DNA of 64,000 nt. It comes from Tribonema minus (Eukaryota; Sar; Xanthophyceae; Tribonematales; Tribonemataceae). The notes below the pieces were generated by a model. It did no database searches. It saw only the letters and a list, made by a program, of their open reading frames with translations, and was not told the DNA's origin. Shown here piece after piece: positions 49,101 to 61,100 of the stretch. Every line of letters starts with the position of its first letter. Position 1 is the first letter of the stretch. The position numbers were made by a program, and so were the translations under genes. The stretch is taken from contig JAFCMP010000512.1 in NCBI GenBank assembly GCA_017506865.1, positions 558,001 through 622,000 on the forward strand, in the 5' to 3' direction.

Positions 49101-52100
49101 AACTTTGACCCCCTGGGCGTGCACACCGGTAAGCTTTGTGATTAAGCTGGTGTCATCGATACAGTCAGTGTAGAGGCAAAGTAGTGATGGGAACGACAAC
49201 TGCATCACTGTGTGCAACATGGAGGATTTTGATCCCCTGGGCGTGCACACCGGTAAGAGAGAAGCTGGTCACAAGAACTCAGCATTCCAGTCGGTGTTGG
49301 GGCAGACTAGTGAGAGGACTGACCTAGTGCCACGAACAACGAATGCATCACCATGTGCAACATGGAGAATTTTCATCCCCTGGGCGTGCACACCGGTGAG
49401 AGGAGACGATGGCCACAAGTACACAGCATTCAGCATGAGGACGTGGGTGTAAGGCTGGTCTCATCAGGACAGCACTGTCAGTATTGGGGCATAACAGTGA
49501 TGGGAACGACAACTGCATCACCGTCTTCGACATTGAGAACATTTGACTCACGGTCGTGCATACCAGTGTGTGAAGAAGATTAGCTGGTCTCATTAGTCAC
49601 ACTCAATATACTGTAAAGGCACATTAGTGGTGGGGATGACAACCGCATAATTGCGCATGCAACATGGATAACTCCGGCCCCCTGGGCGTGCACACTGGTA
49701 AGAGAAGAAGCTTGAAAGCATTGAGGTGCAGGTCAGGATTGGGGTTCAGAGCGTTGCTGCACTCGTGACCCCAACCCTAAGCTTAACCCTAGCCCCAAAC
49801 TATGACCCTAAATCCTGATGCTCGTTGCGTGCGTACGCAGGCGACTCTATCGTGGTGGCCCCCAGCCAGACGCTGAGCAATGCTGAGTACCACATGCTGC
49901 GCGAGACGGCCATCAAGGTCGTGCGCCACCTGGGCATCGTGGGCGAGTGCAACATACAGTACGCACTGGACCCGTGCTCTACCAATTACTGCATTATCGA
50001 GGTGAGCCGCAGTGCAACATACAGAACATATATCACGTGCTGGACCCTTGCTCCTCGAATTACTGCTTCGTTGAAGTGAGCTGCAGTGCAACATGCAGTA
50101 TGCACTGGAACAGAGCTAATTACTGCATTATCGAGGTGAGCCGCAGTGCAACATACAGTATCTGCTCCACCAATTACTGCATTGGTGAGGTGAGCTGCAG
50201 TGCAACATGCAGTACGCACTGGACCCGTGCTCCACAAAGTACTGCATTATCGAGTGAGCGCAGTACGCACTGGACCCTTGCTCGAACGATGACTGCATGA
50301 TGAAGGAGAACTCAGCCGTTCGCTAACCCTAAACCTAACTGAGTAATCTGTGATTGTGGGGTCACCTCAGGTTTTTGCATTGTCAACAAGATTGCATTTG
50401 GCATCAGGTTTTCATTGCTTTTGATGGCTTGTTCGCATCCATTTCAGCATGGGAGGCATGCCACGAACGCACCTGCAGAGCTCAGCGTGCAAAGCGCCAC
50501 ATCGATCAACCTGAGCACTGCCTCAGAGTCCATTCCATCAAGCACGCCCCAACTCCCAGCCATCATCTGCAGCGCTTCGTTGCATGCAGCACACTTGTTG
50601 GACACCTCTGCGCTGCTTGACACTGCTGTTGCATGCAACACCTTCCCAGTCACTGCCTGTTCATGTATGCACGGGTCGCCAGTCATCCGCTGTCCTTCAA
50701 CGGGCACAGGCACGGTGCGCGCCTGTGAAACATTGCACTGCTAGCTTCCACTCTCAATCCCGCACCGACAGTCGTCCGTGTGCGACGGTCGTCTGTGTGC
50801 AGATTAACGCTCGCCTCTCACGTTAGTCGGCTGGCGTTTGTCACCGTCATATAAGGGTTAGGATTAGGGTTTGGGTTTGGTTCATGCTCGTCCAAAAGAC
50901 TCCAGCGGACGTGCAGGAACTTCAACTTTCTCCTCTCCGTCTGCGTGTGTGCAGGTTAACGCGCGTCTTTCACGTTCATCGGCCCTGGCCTCCAAGGCTA
51001 CGGGCTACCCGCTGGCGTTTGTCGCCGCCAAGCTGGCACTGGGCATTACGCTTCCCGAGATTGAGAACGCCATCACACGGAGGACCATGGCTTGCTTTGA
51101 GCCGTCCCTGGACTACTGCGTCACCAAGGTATGTATGTATATACGTTTACGTCCATGGGTATGCTTGTGTAAATGTTGAGGTTTTCAATGTCTGTATTTT
51201 AGCCTCAAGTGTATGAGATTGAAATCGCCATCACACGGAGGACCATGGCGTGCTTTGAGCCGTCCCTGGACTACTGCGTCACCAAGGTATGTATGTATAA
51301 TACGTTTACGTCCATGGGTATGCTTGTGTAAATGTTGAGGTTTTCAATGTCTGTATTTTAGCCTCAAGTATATGAGATTGAAATCGCCATCACACGGAGG
51401 ACCATGGCGTGCTTTGAGCCGTGCCTGGACTACTGCGTCACCAAGGTATGTATGTATGTACCTGCATGTCCTTGGGTATGCTTGTATGTGTGACATTGTG
51501 TGTTGAGGTATTTCGTTGCCCATGTTTGATTCTCAAGTACAGATGTATATGTGTTAGAGCGTCAGAGGCACAGTGCTCACAACACTCAGCCCTCTCTGTG
51601 AGGAGTTGCACCATTGTTCATGTACCATCGTGTGTCTCAAGGTACATAAACTAATCAGACGATGGTCTCAAATGCAGATGCTGCCGCACTGACGACCTGA
51701 AAGGCGCAAGTGTGGTGCTTCTTGTGTGCTGATGCAGCAGAGGTGTCTCATATTCTGAAGCAGAAATTTGCGAGTATTGCTTGTGAAGCACATTGCCAAA
51801 AGGAATTGGTTTGCTTGAAGAAGCAGCTCTCACAGTGAAATGCTACACATCGCTCCGTCGAAGCACACTTCAAACCGGTGCACGCACTTGAGCAATTGCT
51901 TCTACGGACGCTCCAGATCAGTGCTCGACGTGCTGCATGGGCCTGCTGCTGCTGAGTTGAACTTGCCTACTGCACTTTCTGCTTGGACTATAGTGACGTC
52001 AGCGCTCGAACTAACACTGAAAGTGACTTCTTGAACTTGTAATGCGCAGGTGCCGCGCTGGGATCTGTCCAAGTTTGAGAACGTCAGCACGGAAATCGGT

Positions 52101-55100
52101 TCGGCCATGCTGTCGGTGGGCGAGGTCATGTCCATCGGACGCACCTGGGAAGAGAGGTGGGGTCCAGTATTCAGTACAGCTTGCACAGATGAAGGCCGCG
52201 CAGTGTACTGGCATTGTAGTGATACATGGCTGATGCGCATGGCCACTACCTGTGACCGAACCACTGCGCACAGAAGGCGCAACAGTGCTCAACACGACTG
52301 CCTGCTTGTTAAGTTATTGAAGTTGCTGACGTACACCCAGACATGCATCTGATTGGCAGAGCGCTCAAACTTCAGCCCTCAGTCGACCATCAAGCCTCGT
52401 TGAGCTCCGCACACTCGACGGGCACCGTTGCGATGGCCCACCTGCGTGCCTTCATGGGAATCATTCAGGGTTACGGTTTCTGCGCGTGCAGCTGGCAGGT
52501 TAGGTGCAAGGGCTACGCTGACAACGTCGCTTTTGTTGAAGTGCACCTTTGTTGAAGTGCACCTCATCACGTGCACAAACGCGATGTCCGCGTGTGTGTA
52601 TGCTGTGGCGTGCACCTCTTTGATGACCGCGAGGGTTGCAGCAAAGGGCTTTCAAAAGCGTGTCACGCCGACTTGCCCAGTGCTCAGCTGACCTCTCCCG
52701 CCTCTACTTAGTAAGCGTGCCAGCATGACGTTTTAAGGAGTAAGCGTGCCAGCATTATGTCATCACAGCTTGCAGAAGGCGCTGCGCGTGCTCAAGACCA
52801 CAGCCTCGATGCTCAACGATGCCTCAGCAGCTGAGCCGTGTGTGACATGCTTGCGTGCTTGCGTGCTCGCGTGACCGTTCCATCCGCAGCGTGCAGAAGG
52901 CGCTTGTCCTCTATCTTGAATGCTCACAGCATCATTGCCTTACCACACCTTCAACATTATCGTGGCTGAAATCCGCAGCGTGTAGACGGGCGCTGCGCAT
53001 GGCAGACCCCTCCGCCTCTGTGCTCAGCGCATGCCTCAGCAACTGAGCCGTGTGACGTGCTTGCGCTTGCGTGACCGCTCTATCCGTAGCGTGCAGAAAG
53101 CGCTGCGCATGGTGGACCCCACCGCGGTGCAGGGCTTCCAGCCACGCAAGGCGCGCACGCGCGCGCAGATGGAGCGCGAGCTGGGCCGCCCTACGGACCT
53201 GCGCATGTTCGCCATCGCTCAGGTAACGATTCTCTCAAACCCTAACCCTAGGTGTTTGCATTTGATCGTTACCCTAGCAACACTAGCCCTAGAAGCAAGT
53301 CACCATTGCCCTAGCAGCGCTAGCCCCAGCAGCAGGACACCCTTGCCCCAGCAACACTAGCCCTAGAAGCGAGACCTGCGCATGTTCGCCATCGCCCAGG
53401 TTGTCCTTGCCCTAGCAACACCAGCCCTAAAAGCAAGAGCTGCACATGTTTGCCATCGCTGAAGCAATCCTTACCCTAGCAACACTAGCCCTACCAGCAA
53501 CTTCATCGCGCTTGTGTGTGTTGCTAAAGTGGTGAAGTGAGGCACAACGGCCGCGTGTGAGCCGCTGGTTATTGCTGAAAGAGCTGCACATGTTTACCAT
53601 CGCTCAAGCAAATTTGATTGCTGGATCTGACTGTCATTTGAGATAGGGGCTCATGAATGGCCAGCTGCAGCCTGTTTGTCTGCACCTGGTATTGTATGAG
53701 CCCCCTAATTTAGAGGGCCACATGGCCCCCACTGCAAAAACTTACGTATCACCGTCACAATTGCTTCGAAGTGTTTGTTTTGCTTCACGCCAATTCGTTT
53801 TGCTGGCCCAGGCACTGTATGACCTCAGCATGACAATCATCCTGACTTTTGAACGCACCTGATTTGTGACCTCTTTCGCTTGGTGCAGGCATTGCACGAG
53901 GTCACCATGACTGTTGACAATCATCACAATATCATATCTTCGCCTCACGCCTTGGCACTTTTGCTCAGTGCAAGTGCTGCACGTGACTTTCAATCATCGT
54001 GGCATCATATGCCTATGCCATGATACTTGTGATGATTGCAGGCGCTCTACGAGGGCAGCATGACTGTAGACGAGGCCCACAACGTTTACTAGCACAAAAC
54101 AATACATGTGTCGCTTCACACCTAGGCGCTCTTGCTCAGTGCGAGCGCTGCATGAAGTAACCATCGATCATCATGACATCATCATTTCATACCGTCGTCA
54201 CATCTGTTTGTTGCAGGCGCTCTACGAGGGCAGCATGACCGTAGACGAGGTTCACAACTTTTCCAAGATTGACCGCTGGTTCCTGCGCCGTCTGGAGCGC
54301 ATTGCCAAGCACTCGCGCGAGGTGCTGTCCGGGAGCTCCCTGGAGGCCATGACTGCAGAGGTATGCAGACGCAAACAGCGGGTTTTCTAGCAAGTGATCC
54401 ATGCACGATGATGCGGCAGCGTTTTTACTTCAACTGAATCTGGTGCTTTCACATCATGTTATTGCAGCGGCGCTCACCTGTGGCGGTTTTGACAAGCACC
54501 AAGCCAGCTAGCTTAGGGCTTGGGTTAGTTTTAGGGTTAGCTTTGGATCGAGTTCGCCTCGCACACCCAGAGTTGATAGCGTTTGCAGAGGCAGTGATGG
54601 ATCAGCAGTCGCTGTCGCTGGATCCCTGATGGGTTGGGGAATAATCTTGGCATCAGACGCATGCGTCCTGTGATCGACCAAAGCTGCACAGCATGACACT
54701 GCAGTCGCTTCCTGGCTCACACCTTAGTGTCAGCATTAAAGTTAGGGTTAGGTCTTCAGCCAGTACGCCGCAGGTGACAGATTTGTGCTCAGCACGTTGA
54801 TGATGTGTAGCGCCGTTTGTAGACACCGCCTTCTAGGCGCATGACTTTGCGTGCACCCTTCATGCGAGTGATCGCTGATGCTGATCGTTGCTGCTGCTGC
54901 TGCTACTGCTGCTGCTACTGCCGCTGCTGCTGATCTGCAACAGAGCATGCTGCTTTCAAAGCGTCTGGGCTTCAGCGACAACCAGGTAACACCATACCCT
55001 ACTTGTGTAACAATCACGGACCTTCACGGTGCCACCCTCAGGAATCACATTGCAAGTCTGATGTCAATTTTCGGCCACTGCCGCTTTGTGAGCGTATCGA

Positions 55101-58100
55101 CTGTTTTGCCGCCCATGCCAACGCGTCTGCACGTGATGCAACAGATACACTTGATGATGATGTACTCCAAAATTGGCCAGTGAATCCCCGTCATGTCTGT
55201 AGCAGCTGGCGGTCATGTGCGTCAGCGCGCCCAATGCACATGTTCGTTTCGTCAAGGCACATAGCTCTTGGAGTACTGACTGACACCTGAGCGCTCCCCC
55301 ATGAGCTGCATAAGCTGGTACGTACGCCATGACAGGCCGACCGTCAGATGCGTCTATCGTGTCAAAGAGGCGCAGAGCGCTCGCACTTCTGCGACAGTGC
55401 GGCCATCACACACGCTAATTTAACAAAGCAATAGAAGAGTTATCGATCATTTCGGAGCGCTGACATGCGATCGAGCTATCGCCTTTTCGCCGTGGATTGC
55501 GGCGCGCACCGTAGGCAAGCTTTTAAACGAAGCGTGTTCATCCGCGTGGACGCACGCAACCGCTTCTACTTGAGATTAAATTACTTCTACTTGAAGTTGC
55601 TAATCTGCATGACCATTACATCCGAGCACAGTGTAATGGCAGTATGACCATCACATCTGATCATCACCTGTCTGTGCGCTCAAGTCTCAGAGCACTGACA
55701 CGTAAGCTCTGCCCCCCCTTTCGCTTCAGATTGCGGCGCGCGTTTGAGTGCAACGATCTGGCGTGTTCATCAACCGTGTATACGCACACAACTGCTACCT
55801 CTACTTGAAGTCACAGTGGAATGGCTATATACTTGACCAAACACACCCGCTCATCACATATCTCTACACTTAGAATAACAGAGCACTGACACGTGAGTGC
55901 TGCCCTCAATTCCACTGCAGATCGCAGCGCGCGTCGTTGGCGAGTGCGATGACTTAGCGGTGCGGCGCGTGCGCAAGGCGCTGGGTGTGCGGCCGCACGT
56001 CAAGCAGATCGACACCCTCGCCGCAGAGTACCCCGCTGCCACCAACTACCTCTACATGACGTACCACGGCGCGGAGGTCAGTGCTTGTTGTACAATCAAA
56101 GTCCCCCATTGTATTTTTTGAAGTGCATGATGTTTTGAAGTACATGAGGTATACGTGCAGCACGCATGTTTGCAATACTCTACCGCCTTCAACGACGTCT
56201 ACACGACGTGCCACGGCGCGGAGGTCAGTGCTCAGTGTATGAGATCAATATGCCCAATGCTGGGAAGTGCATGATGTGTATTTATGCAGCAGGTGCAGCT
56301 GCAAAGTGTGCTGCTGCCACCAACTACCTGTACGTGACATACCACGGCGCAGAGGTCAGTGCTCAGTGCATTCCATATGATTACTAGTTACATGTAGATT
56401 CCAGTAGTGCAGAGTGTATGTGTTGCATGACGTACCACGGCGCTGAGGTCAGTGCCTGGCGTACGGGTCATAACACCATACTTTTGCTGTGTAAGCACAC
56501 CATGTATATCTGCAGCGCGCGTGGCTGCAACGTACCCCCTGGTATCCCCAGCTTTCAATGTAAATCATGTGTATTTGTAGCGTGTACGGCTGCACTCTGC
56601 ACTCTGCCGCCACCAACTACCTCTACATGACGTACCATGGCAAGGAGGTCAGTGCTCATCATATGGATCACTATGTACTTCAGAAGCATATGCAGATTAT
56701 GTGGTCGTTGGCAGCAGCGCACTTGATCTCTTGTCACCTGGGCCTGACTCCTAACGCGGAGGTCAGTGCTTGTTGTACGCATCAAAGTCCCCCCATGTAT
56801 TTATTGAAGTACCTACATGATGTATATGTGCAGCACGTGTTGTTGCAAAGTACTCTGCCGCCATCAACACCTATGTCGACATGACGTATCACAGCGCGGA
56901 GGTCAGTGTCACACACTGACACTTTGGGTACTTGCATGTATGGTCCGCGGCAGCACTGCGCTTCGACCCTAGTTGGCCAGCCTAAACTTCTAAAAACGTA
57001 ATTCTCATGGACTGGCCCCAACGCTCATCCTACAGTTGCACGCTGCCTTGCGCTTGCAGAACAACAGTGCGAACGACGGCGGCAGCTTGACGGCACTGGG
57101 CCACACCGCACGTCAACCCTAGTTAACACAGCCCTGACCCTAAATCTAATGCTCGCTGCTCATCCTTTGCCTTGCGAGTGCAGAACGAACTGTCAGCAAC
57201 GGCGGTGGGCCAATAATGCCGAGCAGCAGTGTACTTTAACCTGGTTAGCCAGCCCTGCTTTTAACCCTAAATGTAATTCTCATGGACTAGCCCTACTGCT
57301 GATCATCCCACGCCTTGCATCCGCAGAGCGACACTGTCAGCGACGGCGGCGGCATGATGGTGCTGGGCAGCGGTACCTACCGTATTGGCAGCTCCGTGGA
57401 GTTTGACTGGTGCGGCGTCAGCTCCGTGCGCGCGCTGCGGCAGATGGGATACAGGCACGTCACACGCTAATGTACTTCAAGTTGAGGGCACACAAAGGGG
57501 TCGGTCACAACAGTGAAGTTTGAGTTGAAGTGCAAGGGTTTCTTTCAGCGGAAAGCAGTAAATGTGCTCTGTTTCCAGCATGGTGCGCACATATGTACTT
57601 CAAGTTGAGGGCTTGAGGGGAACGTCACACGTCAGTGGACTTCAAGTGCAGGCTCAAGGGAGGTTGGCAGCAGAAAACGGTGCGGTCACCCCATTCTCAA
57701 TGTGATGTGTGGGTAGAGGCAGCGAGCAGCTAGAACGGTGTGCCGCAATCAGCTCATTTGTTCGTGTTGACCGGGGAACAAGGAACTGCTTGATGTTCAT
57801 GATGCAACCTTGATTAGGGTAAAAGTTAGGTCTGATGACTGCAAGGCGGAGATTCAGTTCAAGGTGGCCCTGGCGCTTGCGCTTGACTTTACAAGCGGCA
57901 TGGAATACGTTACAGGTGCAGATGTGCGAGCTCCGGCGCAACAGACATTAGCACCTGGCACATTGATCTGGTACCGACCTTTGCACACCAACGGCTACTT
58001 TGGTACCAAATATGCATGGCATTGCGCTGTGGTCAAACATGGCATGCCTACATGTGGGTCCCATCATGGCTACAGAAGCATACACTCGACCCCCCCCGCT

Positions 58101-61100
58101 CTCGTGTGCGTGCGCATGCACCTCACACGTGTGCCAGGGCCACTATGGTACTCTGCAAACCAGACGCTGCATGCAGTGTTTGCGTGATCAAGAAGGTGCG
58201 CTGGAGCCATGGACCCCTGCATGTTGTCGCACTGCAAACACAAGGATATACCACCATGCCCATCGTAACAACAAACAGCACTTCACATTCAGTACCTGCC
58301 CCGGTCTTACACATGCTACAGGGCCACCATGGTGAACTACAACCTGAGTGCTTGACATTCAGCACCTGCCCCTGCTCTGTCTCACACATGCTCCAGGGCC
58401 ACCATGGTGAACTACAACCCGGAGACTGTGTCCACAGACTACGACGAGTGCGACCAGCTGTACTTTGAGGAGCTCAGCAGGGAGAGGGTCATGGACATCT
58501 GCGAGCAGGTGACGATTGTATTCTGCAAATGCCTGAAAGTGCCTACCTTTGCCTTCACCTGACTGGTCAAGAAGCTCCATCGATCACTCAGGGTTAGGGT
58601 TAGGGTTACGGTTTGTCACTTTGAGGAGCTCTGCAGGGAGAGGGTCATGGATATCTACGAGCAGGTTACGATGGCGTTTCACAGATGCCCGGAAGGTCCT
58701 ACCTTTGCCTGCCTGGTAATAAGGTGCACCAATCACTTCATCTGCTTCTGCTGTCCCTCATGCGCACCACAAAACGCTGAAGGAGACGGTTGCGCGGCTG
58801 AGAGCACTCCATCTGCTGCTGCTCTCCTATCTACTCATCAGGGAGGTGTGTGCGGGGGAAAGTCACCAGCCTGAGACGGGCAAACCCCCCTGCGCTCTGC
58901 CCCTAACCCCTTCAAGTCGCTTGCTGATCGCTGCCACTCTTCTCTCTGTGGTAACAGGAAGCGATCGAGGGCATCATTGTGAGTGTAGGGGGGCAGATCC
59001 CCCAGAATCTGGCCTTGCCCCTCAAGCAGGCCGGCATGCCCATCCTCGGAACGGCGCCGGAGAACATCGACAACGCGGAGGACAGGCACAAGTTCAGCGC
59101 GCTCGTGGACGCTGTCGGCCTGGAACAGGTGCGCTTTTTTGTTTCAACAATTCCATTTTTTTAAAAACGTGCACGCCCGTGACTGAACAGCATTGGCACA
59201 ACAAGTCCTTTTCTGAACGTTCATGCCCATGACTGAAAAGCGTTGGCGTGCCCATTCTCGGAACAGCGCCGGGGAACATTGACAGCGCGGAGGACAGGCA
59301 CAAGTTCAGCGCGCTTGTGGATGCTGTCGGCCTGGAGCAGGTGCGGCTGTCGTTCTTCGTCAAGCCCTTTAGCAGAAGTATGTTGAACTTGAAGTATTGG
59401 ACTGGCACTTTCTTCACCGACGACGCACACGCCGTGATAGCACTGGCGTGTGTGTGTCTGGTGTGTTGTAGGCACTATGCCAGGGGAAGCATGTATGCGC
59501 CTTGTTTTTCTCTGTTTTGTGATGTCGATGCTCTGCAGTGGCACTGGCACGCAGTAACCCTTACCCCAACCCTAAACCCTTGTGATCACATGCCAAGGTA
59601 CTCGTGTCCATGCTGTCAAGTGCAGCAATGCTCCCATGTTGAGCAAGTGGGCGCGCTATGTACATGAGCCTGCCCAAAATTGGGCTACAAATTTGTGCTA
59701 GCGGTAATGCGCTTGTGCAGCACAATAGATGAACTGCGAGTATGACAAGTTGAAGCGGGATACAAACCCTCTTTGTTGCTAAGCAACAACAGCACTTATA
59801 CTAGCCTCAGCGGCAGCACGGTGCCGCCTGTGCTGGCGCTGATTGGCCAGCTGCCACTGCCATCATGTAGGCTGTGACAGGCTAACGGCGCGCAGGGAGG
59901 CATTGGTCGTGAAGACCGGCACATGCTCACCCTCAGCCTCCGCACTCGCCATCGCCACCGCCTGCTACTGCTCCATCTAGTCGCCGTCGCCGCCGCTGCT
60001 CCCCTCGCTGCGCTCCTCGCCCTAGGATTACGGTTAGGGTTAGGGTTAGTTAGGCCCTCGTACGCCGCTGCCGCCAGCTCTCTGTCAGGGGGGGCGTTTC
60101 CCTAGCAGTAAACGCCGGAGCCGTCGCTGACGCCGCACGTAGGGTGGTCGTGTGCCTAGTTGCTTTGGAGCAGAGGTCGATTGCCGCAAGCAGCAGTCGC
60201 CATCACCTTCCACGCCCTCAAGACAGACCAGACGCGTCAGAGTCACACAACCATCAGGAGCGGCGGCGCGGCGGCGCTGCTGCATGACTTCCAGGCGAGA
60301 GCCTGGCTTGATCGGTGAAACAGGACGGTCCCATTAATGGTCCAGTCCGTTCTCATGACGCCCAGACAGCCGCATAGAACGTGCACTTCCACCTGCCAAG
60401 CGGCAGAGTGAGAGTGCGCGTGCACGCTGACTCAGCAGCGGCGAAATGAGGAGGGCGAAATGAGGAGCAAGCAACACTGCTGCATCCCCACTGCGCTTTC
60501 CACGCTGAGGTCAGTCACAGCGTCAGCTGTGCACGCACACTGCGCCGCCGCCGCGCTGCCGCACCCTGACGGTCGTGTGACCCTGACGCATCTAGTCCGT
60601 CTTGGAGGCGCGGAAGGTGATGGCGACTGCCGCTCGCGGCGACGAGCCTACTCCGAGAGCAACTGCACACACGACCACTCTACGTGCGGCGACAGCATCT
60701 GCTCCGGCATGTACTGCGGCCGGCATGCGCTCCTCCATGTCCAATTTGCTGCCGTTGTCCTTCTCCGGCACATGGGTATCTGGTAAACGGTGCCGCGGTC
60801 CTGGCTCCCGAGCGCGGCCGAATACTTGTGGTAGTCGCGTCGCATGGCGTCCTGCAGCGCGCGTGCATCCACGCCGTGCATGACCAGCTGGCGCCCTTCC
60901 GGCGCGGCGGCCCCTGCTGCTGTCTGGAACGCATCCATAGGGTTAGGGTTAGGGTTAGGGTTAGGTTAGGGTTAGGGTAGGCGTACGGGCTGGCCAACCT
61001 CTGTCGAGATGGTGACTACGCCATCGGACGCGTTGGTTTGCGAATGCCCAAACAAGGCTGGCACAGCCTGCGCCATGAGCCTGGCCCCGTGTGAGGCCTA

